Source of the DNA: a virus
DNA length: 24,345 bases
Direction: 5' to 3' (one strand)
Virus record (IMG/VR): IMGVR_UViG_3300024180_000037
Span: 1-24,345 of that record
A model generated the notes under the pieces. The model was not told the origin of the DNA. It searched no databases and was given only the letters and a program-made list of their open reading frames with translations. Positions 11,865 to 20,390 of this stretch are shown piece after piece (position 1 is the first letter of the stretch; the number at the start of each line of letters is the position of its first letter). Both the position numbers and the translations under genes were made by a program.

Positions 11865-14094
11865 CTTATACACAAAAGTAAACGACACTATACCCTCAAG
11901 CGTTAGGAAGCTAAAGAACAGACACAAGTCCTGGGTCTATGGCTACGATGAGAAGTATGATATCGTGGTTATATCTCGTGACGGGACTATCGGAGATATA
12001 TACAACATAAACAACCTAAAGGTTGCCCTACCACATACACCTAAAGACCCATACAAGAGGTCTACTGAAAAAGCGTCTCAGTACTGGGAAGCATCAGAGT
12101 ACTCCAAGGAGTTAAAGAGGATATCAACAATTTTTCAGTGGCACAACATGCCCCTTAGTTTTAAGGAGAGGTGGGTGGACTACATAGAGAAAGAGTTTAA
12201 TAGGAGGGACTTAGGTTACTGGTTCTATAACAATGGAGTTCCTACATATATTACAGGTTCTCATTATATGTATCTACAGTGGACTAAGATTGATGTTGGA
12301 CTACCAGACTTTAGGGAGGCCAATAGGGTGTTCTATATATACTGGGAGGCTTGCAAGGCAGACAAGAGAAGCTTTGGTATATGCTACCTAAAGATTAGGA
12401 GGTCAGGGTTTTCTTACATGGGTTCTGAGGAGTGTGTAAACATGGCTACGCTTGCTAGGGATGCTCGTGTAGGTATACTGTCAAAGACAGGGTCTGATGC
12501 AAAGAAGATGTTTACAGACAAGGTTGTTCCCATATCAAACAACTACCCATTCTTCTTTAAGCCTATACAGGACGGTATGGATAAGCCTAAGACAGAGCTT
12601 GCTTACAGAGTCCCTGCGTCTAAGATTACAAAAAAGAATATGTTCCTCATAGACGAAGAGGAAAAGCTTGAGGGGCTTGACACCACTATTGACTGGAAGA
12701 ACACCTCAGACAACAGCTATGATGGTGAGAAGCTAAAGCTACTTATACATGACGAGAGTGGAAAGTGGGACAAGCCAGACAATATACTAAACAACTGGCG
12801 TGTTACTAAAACATGTCTTAGGTTAGGTAGCAAGGTTGTGGGTAAATGTATGATGGGTTCTACGTCTAATGCCTTGGACAAGGGTGGTAGAAACTTTAAG
12901 CATCTATACTACGACTCTGACGTATCTAAGAGGAACTCAAACGGACAGACTAAGAGTGGACTGTATAACCTATTCATTCCTATGGAGTGGAACATGGAGG
13001 GGTTTATAGATGTGTATGGCATGCCTGTGTTAAAGACACCAAGCAAGCCAGTCATGGGTATTGACGAAGAGCTTATTAGTCAGGGTGCTATTGACTACTG
13101 GGACAACGAGGTTAGTTCTCTAACATCAGACCCCGATGCACTTAATGAGTTCTACAGGCAGTTTCCTCGTAGCGAGTCTCATGCTTTTAGGGATGAGAGT
13201 AAGCAGTCTATATTTAACCTAACCAAGATATACCAACAGATAGATTACAACGACTCCCTTATAAGGGAACACTTTGTAACTCAGGGTTCGTTTAGTTGGA
13301 AGGATGGCATCAAGGACAGCAAGGTAGTTTGGACTCCAAATAAAAGAGGCAGATTTTTTGTAACTTACATGCCTAAACCTGCGTTACAGAATAATGTAAT
13401 AAGGAGGAATGGTAGATTTTTTCCAGGCAACGAACACCTTGGAACTTTTGGATGCGATTCCTACGATATATCTGGAGTAGTTGTGGGCAAGGGGTCTAAC
13501 GGATCTTTGCATGGTTTGACTAAGTTTTCTATGGAGGAGATACCAAGTAATCATTTCTTCTTGGAGTACATAGCCAGGCCTCAGACTGCTGAGATATTCT
13601 TTGAGGAGGTATTGATGGCGTGTGTGTTCTTTGGTATGCCTATCCTATGTGAGAACAATAAACCTCGTTTACTGTATCACTTCAAGAACAGGGGGTATAG
13701 AGGGTTCTCTTTAAACCGACCAGACAAGGCTTACTCAAAGCTGTCTAAGACAGAGAAGGAGTTGGGTGGTATACCTAACACATCCCAGGATGTAAAGCAG
13801 TCACACGCATCTGCTATTGAGTCTTATATAGAAAAATATGTAGGACTAGATGAGACTGGTATATATAGAACTGAGGGAGACATGGGGGACGTATACTTTG
13901 AAAGAACCTTAGAGGACTGGGCAAAGTTTGATATCAACAACAGGACAAAGTTTGATGCGTCTATAAGTTCAGGTCTGGCTATAATGGCTAACCAAAAACA
14001 CCTATATACACCGTTAAAAGAAAATAAAAAAATAAGCATTAAATTTGCAACATATAACAACACTGATTCCCGCAGTAGAATAATAAATAGATGA
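11803..14094 (+). CDS. terL: Terminase large subunit (packaging ATPase/nuclease), 763 residues
   Basis: The DNA-packaging motor: an N-terminal ATPase and a C-terminal RNase-H-fold nuclease. Visible motifs, numbered from the ATG at 11803, are an unorthodox Walker A, LKIRRSGFSYMGSEE (about 196-210); Walker B KLLIHDESG with Asp317-Glu318; the coupling motif GSTSN (352-356); and the nuclease, Asp552 and Asp555 in TFGCDSYDIS, Glu617 in LCENNKP, and Asp663 as candidate third metal ligand. The P-loop has Arg-Arg-Ser-Gly instead of the GKT/S element; this arginine-type form is known in terminases of this phage group. I chose MAWKEKKITY as start because the open frame upstream lies inside the previous gene. 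The ATGA at 14091-14094 couples it to the portal. Confidence 0.93.
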   Translation: MAWKEKKITYQKDLQNQSQNSLYTKVNDTIPSSVRKLKNRHKSWVYGYDEKYDIVVISRDGTIGDIYNINNLKVALPHTPKDPYKRSTEKASQYWEASEYSKELKRISTIFQWHNMPLSFKERWVDYIEKEFNRRDLGYWFYNNGVPTYITGSHYMYLQWTKIDVGLPDFREANRVFYIYWEACKADKRSFGICYLKIRRSGFSYMGSEECVNMATLARDARVGILSKTGSDAKKMFTDKVVPISNNYPFFFKPIQDGMDKPKTELAYRVPASKITKKNMFLIDEEEKLEGLDTTIDWKNTSDNSYDGEKLKLLIHDESGKWDKPDNILNNWRVTKTCLRLGSKVVGKCMMGSTSNALDKGGRNFKHLYYDSDVSKRNSNGQTKSGLYNLFIPMEWNMEGFIDVYGMPVLKTPSKPVMGIDEELISQGAIDYWDNEVSSLTSDPDALNEFYRQFPRSESHAFRDESKQSIFNLTKIYQQIDYNDSLIREHFVTQGSFSWKDGIKDSKVVWTPNKRGRFFVTYMPKPALQNNVIRRNGRFFPGNEHLGTFGCDSYDISGVVVGKGSNGSLHGLTKFSMEEIPSNHFFLEYIARPQTAEIFFEEVLMACVFFGMPILCENNKPRLLYHFKNRGYRGFSLNRPDKAYSKLSKTEKELGGIPNTSQDVKQSHASAIESYIEKYVGLDETGIYRTEGDMGDVYFERTLEDWAKFDINNRTKFDASISSGLAIMANQKHLYTPLKENKKISIKFATYNNTDSRSRIINR

Positions 14095-16526
14095 AAGAGG
14101 TAAAAATAGAAATCAATCAAGCCGCTTTTCCTGATCAGTTTGTTACTGACGCACAGAAAGATACGATGGAGTATGGCCTACAGATAGGGCAGGCGATACA
14201 GTACGAGTGGTTCAGGAAGGACAATAGTTCATGTAGGTTCTTCAACCAGTGGGGGGAGTTCAATAGGCTAAGGCTGTATGCCCGTGGTGAGCAGTCTGTG
14301 GCTAAGTACAAGAACGAGATTGCGGTAGACGGAGACCTAAGTTACCTTAACCTAGACTGGACACCTGTTCCAGTTATACCTAAGTTTGTAGACATAGTAG
14401 TAAACGGATTAAACGATAGGCTGTTTAAGGTGAAGGCCTTTGCAGAGGATGCTATGTCAGCGGAGAAGAGGGATGAGTTTCAGAAAATGATAGAGGGAGA
14501 GATGATTGCACGTCCGTTGTTTCAACAGATAGAGCAAGACTTTGACCTAAACCTTTTTCAGACGGAAGAGTCTGAGCTACCTGAGAGTGATGAGGAACTT
14601 CAGTTATATATGCAGCTTAAATATAAGCCAGCTATAGAGATTGCTGCGGAGGAGGCTATAGACACCATACTAAACCAGAACCAATATAACGAGATAAGAA
14701 AGAGATGCGACTACGACCTTATGACGCTTGGCGTTAGTATGGCAAAGCATCAGTTCCTACCAGGACAGGGGGTACAGCTAGACTATGTTGACCCTGCAAA
14801 CGTTGTGTACAGCTATACAGAAGATCCATACTTTAAGGACTGCTACTACTGGGGTGAGGTAAAGACTATACCTATGGCAGAACTTGTTAAGATAGACCCA
14901 GACATATCAAACGAGGATATGGATAAGATATCTAAATACAGTCAGTCTTGGTATAACTACTACAACAACGCCCAGTACTACGAGAACTCTATGTTCCAGC
15001 GTGACACAGTCACCCTGCTGTACTTTAACTACAAGACCACACACTCTTTTGTTTACAAGAAGAAGGAGATGGCAGACGGTAGTTACAAGGTTGTGGCTAA
15101 GGACGACCAGTTTAACCCACCCATTGAGATGCAGCAGGAGGGTAAGTTTGAGAGGGTAGAAAAGAATATAGAGGTATGGTACGATGGTATCATGGTGATG
15201 GGTACAAACATTTTATTGAAGTGGGAGTTAGCTGAAAATATGGTAAGACCAAAGTCAGCTTCTCAGCATGCACTGCCTAACTATGTTGCGTGTGCGCCAA
15301 GGATGTACAAGGGTGTATACGAATCTTTAGTGAGGCGTATGATTCCTTTTGCAGACCTTATACAGATGACACACTTAAAGATACAGCAGGTAGTTTCTCG
15401 TGTTGTACCAGACGGTGTGTTCATAGACGCTGATGGATTAAACGAGGTAGACTTGGGTACAGGTAACGCTTACAACCCTGAGGATGCACTGAGGCTATAC
15501 TTCCAGACAGGTTCTGTTGTTGGTAGGTCTTACACCCAAGACGGTGAGTTTAATAACGCAAGGCAGCCGATACAGCAGCTTACATCAAGCAGTGGGTCAG
15601 GTAAGCTACAGATGCTGATAGGTAACTATAATCACTACATGGACATGATTAGGACGGTTACTGGATTGAACGAGGCAAGGGATGCTTCAAGCCCTAACCC
15701 ACAGGCGTTGGTTGGTGTACAGAAGCTCGCTGCACTAAGCTCTAACACGGCAACTAGACACATACTTAACAGCAGCTTATATATAACAAAGCGTTTGGCT
15801 GAGGGTATTGTTATAAGGACATCAGATATATTGGAGTACTCAAACTTTAAGAATCAGTTTGCTATGCAGATTGGTAAGTACAACCTAAGGCTGTTAGAAG
15901 ACCTAAGGGACTTCTACTTGTATGACTTTGGTATATTCCTAGAGATGTCTCCAGACGAGGAGCAGAAGGCTATGCTTGAGCAGAACATACAGATGGCATT
16001 ATCCAAGCAGGATATAAACCTTGAGGACGCTATTGACATTAGGGAGATACATAACCTAAAGATGGCTAACCAGCTATTGAAGGTTAAGAGAAAAAGAAAG
16101 CAGGAGGCAGAGCAGCAGGCAGTACAGCAGCAGCAACAAGCAGCGGCACAGATGCAACAGCAGCAAGTAATGGCACAGTCTCAAGCCGAACAGATGAGGA
16201 TACAGACAGAGACACAGGCTAAGATGCAGATAAAGCAAGCAGAGGTTGCTATGGATATTGAGAAGCTAAAGAACGAGGCGCAGCTAAAGGCTCAGTTGAT
16301 GGAGATTGAGTTCGGCTACCAGATGCAGATGAGGGGCTTAGAACAGCAGCAGATAGATATGAGGGAGCAGTCAAGGGAGAAGGCTAAGTCTGACAGGATT
16401 ACTCAGGCTAACACGCAGCAGTCTAAGATGATTGAGCAGAGGAAGAGAAACCTGCCACCAATAAACTTTGAGTCTAACGAGGACAGTTTAGATGGCTTTG
16501 ATCTAGCTGAGTTTAACCCAAGGTAG
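14091..16526 (+). CDS. Portal protein, crAss-like type, 811 residues
   Basis: The ring at the head vertex through which DNA enters and leaves. Sequence blocks that identify it include FRKDNSSCRFFNQWGEFNRL (early), ADLIQMTHLKIQQVVSRVVP (middle) and, at about 531-560, SPNPQALVGVQKLAALSSNT followed by ATRHIL, which is highly characteristic of portals in crAss-like and related marine podoviruses. From about 665 to 775 there is a Gln-rich coiled coil (KRKQEAEQQAVQQQQQAAAQ and onwards), probably the internal barrel. The protein ends acidic and hydrophobic. It follows the terminase with a 4-base overlap, and the scaffold and capsid genes come next, the standard head order. Very secure. Confidence 0.93.
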   Translation: MKEVKIEINQAAFPDQFVTDAQKDTMEYGLQIGQAIQYEWFRKDNSSCRFFNQWGEFNRLRLYARGEQSVAKYKNEIAVDGDLSYLNLDWTPVPVIPKFVDIVVNGLNDRLFKVKAFAEDAMSAEKRDEFQKMIEGEMIARPLFQQIEQDFDLNLFQTEESELPESDEELQLYMQLKYKPAIEIAAEEAIDTILNQNQYNEIRKRCDYDLMTLGVSMAKHQFLPGQGVQLDYVDPANVVYSYTEDPYFKDCYYWGEVKTIPMAELVKIDPDISNEDMDKISKYSQSWYNYYNNAQYYENSMFQRDTVTLLYFNYKTTHSFVYKKKEMADGSYKVVAKDDQFNPPIEMQQEGKFERVEKNIEVWYDGIMVMGTNILLKWELAENMVRPKSASQHALPNYVACAPRMYKGVYESLVRRMIPFADLIQMTHLKIQQVVSRVVPDGVFIDADGLNEVDLGTGNAYNPEDALRLYFQTGSVVGRSYTQDGEFNNARQPIQQLTSSSGSGKLQMLIGNYNHYMDMIRTVTGLNEARDASSPNPQALVGVQKLAALSSNTATRHILNSSLYITKRLAEGIVIRTSDILEYSNFKNQFAMQIGKYNLRLLEDLRDFYLYDFGIFLEMSPDEEQKAMLEQNIQMALSKQDINLEDAIDIREIHNLKMANQLLKVKRKRKQEAEQQAVQQQQQAAAQMQQQQVMAQSQAEQMRIQTETQAKMQIKQAEVAMDIEKLKNEAQLKAQLMEIEFGYQMQMRGLEQQQIDMREQSREKAKSDRITQANTQQSKMIEQRKRNLPPINFESNEDSLDGFDLAEFNPR

Positions 16527-16553
16527 GCTAAAATATTATTATATAATATGTAT

Positions 16554-16561
16554 TAACTTTG
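16554..16561 (+). promoter_or_regulatory. Bacteroidetes-type -7 box before the scaffold-capsid unit
   Basis: TAACTTTG, 16 bases before the ATG at 16578, after an A/T-rich run. It would give the scaffold and capsid genes their own transcript start, and the terminator at 19175 closes the unit. Confidence 0.62.
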
Positions 16562-16577
16562 TACAAAATTAAATCAA

Positions 16578-17672
16578 ATGAATTTACAAGTAAAAGAAGT
16601 TGGTGGAAACCAAGAAAAATCAAAGGCTGAGATAGAGGAGCAGTTACTTAAGAAACATGAAGAGTCTTTTGCTGACGCAGAGACTGTATCTAGTGAGCCA
16701 GAGGTTATAACTAAAGAGCCAGAGGTTACACCTGAGCCATTAACTATAGATGACGACAGTGTTCTGTCGTATATAAAGGAAAGGTATAACAAGGACATTG
16801 ATTCAGTTGATCAGTTGTTCGAGACGAGAGAGTCAAACGAGCAGTTGCCTGATGATGTGTTAAAGTATTTTGAGTATAAGAAAGAGACTGGGCGTGGTAT
16901 TGAGGACTTTTATAAACTACAAAAGGACTACGATAGCATGGACGAGAACTCTATACTAGCTGACTACATGGCTATTCATGAGGAGGGTTTAGATGCGATA
17001 GACATCGAGGACTTGATGGATGATAAGTTTGGCTATGATGAGCTTGATGACGACAAGGATATCAAGAAGAGACAGCTGGCTAAGAAAAGAGAACTTGCGA
17101 AAGCACGTAAGTTTTTTAATGAACAGAAAGATAAATATAAAATTCCTCTTGAGTCAAGTGGGGGTGGGTTATCTGAAGATCAGAAAGAAAACTTAAGTGC
17201 ATATCATAAGTATATAAACGAATCTAATTCTGTTGCTGAACAAAATCAGAAGCGATATGATTACTTCTTAAACCGCACTAAGGAAGTGTTTAACAACGAG
17301 TTCAAAGGTTTTGAATTTGAGGTCGGTGAAAAGAAGATTAATTACAAACCAGGTACAGCAGAAGAGCTGTATAACAAACAGTCTGACGTAAACAACTTTA
17401 TAAACAAGTTTGTAGACAAGGAGGGTTTACTGAGCGAGACAAAGGATTACCACAGGGCCTTATCGGTTGCTATGAATCCAGAGAAGTTTGCTCAGTTCTT
17501 TTATGAACAAGGTGTTGCAGCAGCGGTTGATGACGTTACACGTAAGTCCAAGAACATAAACATGGATGTACGTAAGTCACCTCAGCTCTCATCAAAAGAT
17601 GGTTTGAAAATTCGTTCTGTTGGAGACACAAGCAGCGGGAAGGGACTCAAAATTAGAAGTTTAAAAAAATAA
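16578..17672 (+). CDS. Head scaffolding protein candidate, 364 residues
   Basis: A highly charged, mostly helical protein lying between portal and capsid genes. Features: a Glu/Pro-rich N-terminus (EEQLLKKHEESFADAE, EPEVITKEPEVTPEP), VLSYIKERYNKDIDSVDQLF (63-82), a Lys-Glu helical region around 165-190, and a Ser/Lys C-terminus with two copies of a GLKIRS motif, the second as KGLKIRSLKK at the very end. A basic C-terminal end that binds the capsid protein is usual in scaffolds. The place and composition support scaffolding of the procapsid; it might also carry a protease-sensitive region, but no protease motif is seen. Confidence 0.8.
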   Translation: MNLQVKEVGGNQEKSKAEIEEQLLKKHEESFADAETVSSEPEVITKEPEVTPEPLTIDDDSVLSYIKERYNKDIDSVDQLFETRESNEQLPDDVLKYFEYKKETGRGIEDFYKLQKDYDSMDENSILADYMAIHEEGLDAIDIEDLMDDKFGYDELDDDKDIKKRQLAKKRELAKARKFFNEQKDKYKIPLESSGGGLSEDQKENLSAYHKYINESNSVAEQNQKRYDYFLNRTKEVFNNEFKGFEFEVGEKKINYKPGTAEELYNKQSDVNNFINKFVDKEGLLSETKDYHRALSVAMNPEKFAQFFYEQGVAAAVDDVTRKSKNINMDVRKSPQLSSKDGLKIRSVGDTSSGKGLKIRSLKK

Positions 17673-17695
17673 TTAACAAAAAAAAGTAAAAAATT
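17673..17695 (+). promoter_or_regulatory. A-rich translation leader of the major capsid gene
   Basis: The 23-base gap is almost only A and T with an unbroken run of eight A and no Shine-Dalgarno. A-rich leaders favour strong initiation in Bacteroidetes. No -7 box is present, so the capsid gene is read from the promoter at 16554. Confidence 0.4.
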
Positions 17696-19159
17696 ATGGC
17701 AGTAAATGCAACGCCAGGTTTCGACCTGCAGCCATCAGCACAGCAAGTGCCGTTGGAAAGTAACTATATCACAAACTTTGATTTCTTGAATCAGTATCTA
17801 CCCGATACTTACGAGAAAGAGTTTGAGAGATATGGAAATAGAAGTGTATCATCTTTCCTAAGACTAGTGGGAGCAGAGATGCCTTCTAACTCTGACCTTA
17901 TCAAGTGGGCAGAGCAGGGAAGACTACACGTAAAGTACCAAAACTGTACATCAGCTGGTGTATTGAATGCTTTAACTGGGGTATGGACTATTCCTAGCCC
18001 AGGGCCTAACTTTAACCCTGCCCTAGCTAACGGTAGTTCAGCGGCATTAAGGGTCGGACAGACGGTAATGATATCTGACAGGACACCTGGGTCTACCCTA
18101 ACTAACAAGGGTGTGATCACTGTAGCTCCTACATCAGGTGGAAACGGTGCAAACCAAGTAACAATAGCCTACTACGAGGCCGCTGGACAAGCAATGGTAG
18201 CGGGTGTAGCTTGTGATATATTTATCTACGGGTCTGAGTTCAACAAGGGAACTGAGGGCATGGTAGGATCTAACGAGTCTGACGACCTAATCTTTGACAA
18301 CAAGCCAATAATTATCAAGGACAAGTATGCTGTCTCTGGTTCTGACATGGCTCAGATTGGATGGATCGAGGTATCAGGCGAGGACGGAGTAAGCGGATAC
18401 CTTTGGTATCTAAAGTCTGAGCATGACACGAGACTACGTTTCGAGGACTACATGGAGACTGCAATGATTGAGGCCGTGCCTGCAGAGGCTGCTTCTGGGG
18501 CAGGAGACTTCTTCCAAGGTACTGGAGCTGGATTATCAGCAGCTAACCTTAACGGTTCAGAGGGTGTGTTCTACGTAGTGGGTCAGAGAGGTAACGTGTT
18601 TGGTGGAGGTAATCCAACAACGCTTGCTGAGTTTGATTCTATTATACAGAGGCTAGACAAGCAGGGAGCAATCGAGGAGAACGTTCTCTTCGTGAACAGA
18701 AACTTCTCGTTTGATATGGACGACATGTTAGCTGCTCAGAACTCTTACGGGGCTGGTGGTACTTCATATGGACTGTTTGACAATGATGAGGAGATGGCTT
18801 TAAATCTTGGGTTCTCAGGATTCAGGAGAGGCTATGACTTCTATAAGTCTGACTGGAAGTATCTTAACGACCCAACAATGAGAGGCGGTCTTGTAGGCGG
18901 TGCGATCAACGGAATGTTAGTTCCTGCTGGTTCGACTACAGTATACGACCAGGTACTAGGAAAGAATGCAAAGCGTCCTTTCTTACACGTTCGTTACAGA
19001 GCTTCTGAGACTGAAGACAGACGTTATAAAACTTGGATCACTGGTTCAGCTGGTGGAGCAAGGACATCTTCTTTGGATGCTATGGAGGTAAACTTCTTGA
19101 CAGAGAGAGCAGTTTGTGTATTAGGCGCAAACAACTTCTTCTTATTCCAAGATGCATAA
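17696..19159 (+). CDS. Major capsid protein, HK97-fold crAss-like type, 487 residues
   Basis: Forms the icosahedral shell. Blocks such as YEKEFERYGNRSVSSFLRLV (39-58), GAEMPSNSDLIKWAEQGRLH (59-78), SGSDMAQIGWIEVSGEDG, YLWYLKSEHDTRLRFEDYME and, near the end, RYKTWITGSAGGARTSSLD match major capsid proteins of crAss-like and related marine Bacteroidetes podoviruses. Residues about 81-185 look like an added beta-rich lobe (NALTGVWTIPSPGPNFNP ... ALRVGQTVMISDRTPG...) of the sort that sits on the HK97 core in this group. It is read from the promoter at 16554 and followed directly by an intrinsic terminator, consistent with very high and separate expression. Secure. Confidence 0.94.
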   Translation: MAVNATPGFDLQPSAQQVPLESNYITNFDFLNQYLPDTYEKEFERYGNRSVSSFLRLVGAEMPSNSDLIKWAEQGRLHVKYQNCTSAGVLNALTGVWTIPSPGPNFNPALANGSSAALRVGQTVMISDRTPGSTLTNKGVITVAPTSGGNGANQVTIAYYEAAGQAMVAGVACDIFIYGSEFNKGTEGMVGSNESDDLIFDNKPIIIKDKYAVSGSDMAQIGWIEVSGEDGVSGYLWYLKSEHDTRLRFEDYMETAMIEAVPAEAASGAGDFFQGTGAGLSAANLNGSEGVFYVVGQRGNVFGGGNPTTLAEFDSIIQRLDKQGAIEENVLFVNRNFSFDMDDMLAAQNSYGAGGTSYGLFDNDEEMALNLGFSGFRRGYDFYKSDWKYLNDPTMRGGLVGGAINGMLVPAGSTTVYDQVLGKNAKRPFLHVRYRASETEDRRYKTWITGSAGGARTSSLDAMEVNFLTERAVCVLGANNFFLFQDA

Positions 19160-19174
19160 TAAGTAGTAATGTTA

Positions 19175-19202
19175 GGGGAGATGTAACAGTCTCCCCTTTT
19201 TT
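19175..19202 (+). terminator. Intrinsic terminator after the major capsid gene
   Basis: GGGGAGA (19175-19181) pairs with TCTCCCC (19190-19196) around an 8-base loop, followed by six T. It lies 15 bases after the capsid stop. Confidence 0.85.
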
Positions 19203-19225
19203 AATTCTAAATTAAATTATATCAA

Positions 19226-19981
19226 ATGAAAAAAACACAAAAGTTTGTAGACAAAACTTACAGGCTAAAACAAGACCGTGCGCCACTCAGCTATATGCTG
19301 TCATCAAGGCACTCTAGGAGATCACCTTTGTTACACTTCGATGAGGGCAAGGGACTTAATAGGCCACTGAGGTATGCGAGAAACCAAAAGAGTCCGTTCG
19401 AGGACGAGCAGGATGGTAACGCTATACTAGAGCCTATCGTATTCGAGGATGGCATGCTATTCGTACCTAAACAAAACCAAGTACTGCAACAGTTCTTACA
19501 CTACCACCCGTCTAATGGGAGGGTGTATGAGGTTGTAGATAAGTCAAGGGATGCGTCCAAGGAGCTGGAGATGGTAGAGAAGGCTGTTGATGCAATGATT
19601 GTTGCAAAGGAATTAAAGGGCGATAAGTTATTGGCTGTGGCAAGGGTATTGATCGGGGTTTCGGTTGACAAGATGTCTACCGCTGAGATCAAGAGGGATG
19701 TACTTGTATATGCAAGAAACAGTCCACATGACTTTATGGAGACCATAAACGATCCTATGCTAGACCTGACCAATGATGTTGTTCAGTTCTTTAATAACTC
19801 TTACCTGTCGTTTAGGAACTCAGGTAAAGACGTTTACTTTAACTTACCAAAGAATAAAACTAAGTTACTAACCGTTCCGTTTGGTGAAGACCCGTACTAC
19901 ATTGTGGCTTCATTGTTCCAGACAGATGATGGCATTGAGACTTACAAGCTCCTAAAGAAACGCTTAAGTAGCAATAGTTAA
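19226..19981 (+). CDS. Conserved virion-region protein downstream of the capsid gene, 251 residues
   Basis: A soluble, mixed alpha/beta protein. Recognisable conserved stretches are RAPLSYMLSSRHSRRSPLLH (19-38), RPLRYARNQKSPFEDEQDGN (46-65), AILEPIVFEDGMLFVPKQN (66-84), MSTAEIKRDVLVYAR (about 156-170) and FGEDPYYIVASLFQTDDGIE (about 219-238). I recognise it as the standard gene following the capsid gene in Bacteroidetes podoviruses, with no established function. A head accessory or assembly role is inferred from position. No -7 box is visible in the gap before it (19160-19225), so it may depend on read-through past the terminator, which would keep it at lower levels than capsid. Confidence 0.8.
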   Translation: MKKTQKFVDKTYRLKQDRAPLSYMLSSRHSRRSPLLHFDEGKGLNRPLRYARNQKSPFEDEQDGNAILEPIVFEDGMLFVPKQNQVLQQFLHYHPSNGRVYEVVDKSRDASKELEMVEKAVDAMIVAKELKGDKLLAVARVLIGVSVDKMSTAEIKRDVLVYARNSPHDFMETINDPMLDLTNDVVQFFNNSYLSFRNSGKDVYFNLPKNKTKLLTVPFGEDPYYIVASLFQTDDGIETYKLLKKRLSSNS

Positions 19982-19988
19982 TAACAGT

Positions 19989-19996
19989 TATATTTG
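19989..19996 (+). promoter_or_regulatory. Bacteroidetes-type -7 box before the 93-residue gene
   Basis: TATATTTG, eight bases after the previous stop and 30 bases before the ATG at 20027. With the terminator at 20334 it brackets a single gene. Confidence 0.62.
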
Positions 19997-20026
19997 TGAC
20001 TATTATTAACCCATTAAATTTTTATC

Positions 20027-20308
20027 ATGGTAAAGTTTTTAAAGATTACAAATGCTAGTGCAGTTGAAGGACAGCTTATAGGGCTTACAGGAATTAAGAC
20101 TATAACTACTCCGACAGCGACTGATACAACAGTTCTTGTTAAATACACGGACGGTACTACTACTACTGTTACTACAGCAGCTCAAGAAGCTAGTGACGTT
20201 TGTTTAGCAATTATCAAGGCAACTGAGGTAGCCCTTGCAACTTCTTGGCAGAAGCCGTACTTCGAGATGGTTCTACCAAAGGCAGTGACGAGTATTGTTA
20301 ATGCATAG
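20027..20308 (+). CDS. Small virion protein candidate in its own transcription unit, 93 residues
   Basis: A Thr/Ala/Val-rich protein that appears to be one small beta domain followed by helices: MVKFLKITNASAVEGQLIGL, TGIKTITTPTATDTTVLVKY, DGTTTTVTTAAQEASDVCLA, and the end WQKPYFEMVLPKAVTSIVNA. The pattern (VKFLKIT.A....G.LI...GI, strand, TSWQ...F..VLPKAV..I) is familiar from small proteins of marine phage head regions. It is bracketed by its own -7 box and terminator, so it is probably made in large amounts. That suggests a capsid decoration or head-fibre protein, but the role is inference. There are no charged tails or catalytic residues. Confidence 0.75.
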   Translation: MVKFLKITNASAVEGQLIGLTGIKTITTPTATDTTVLVKYTDGTTTTVTTAAQEASDVCLAIIKATEVALATSWQKPYFEMVLPKAVTSIVNA

Positions 20309-20333
20309 TAGCGTTAACTAAACAGAAAGAGAG

Positions 20334-20365
20334 AGAGGCTTAAAAAATTAGGCCTCTTTTTTTTT
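20334..20365 (+). terminator. Intrinsic terminator after the 93-residue gene
   Basis: AGAGGCTTAA (20334-20343) pairs with TTAGGCCTCT (20348-20357), with one T-G wobble, around an AAAA loop, followed by a run of T to 20365. A -7 box for the next gene starts three bases later. Confidence 0.9.
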
Positions 20366-20367
20366 GT

Positions 20368-20375
20368 TATCTTTG
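20368..20375 (+). promoter_or_regulatory. Bacteroidetes-type -7 box before the ring/tail unit
   Basis: TATCTTTG immediately after the terminator, 15 bases before the ATG at 20391. The close back-to-back terminator and promoter mark a clear transcription boundary. Confidence 0.65.
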
Positions 20376-20390
20376 TAAAAAAGAATATCG

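Noticed and set aside
19033-19215. Frame overlapping the capsid 3' end, as a possible frameshift extension
   Set aside because: It runs through the terminator hairpin, has no slippery site that I can see, and its composition is not protein-like.
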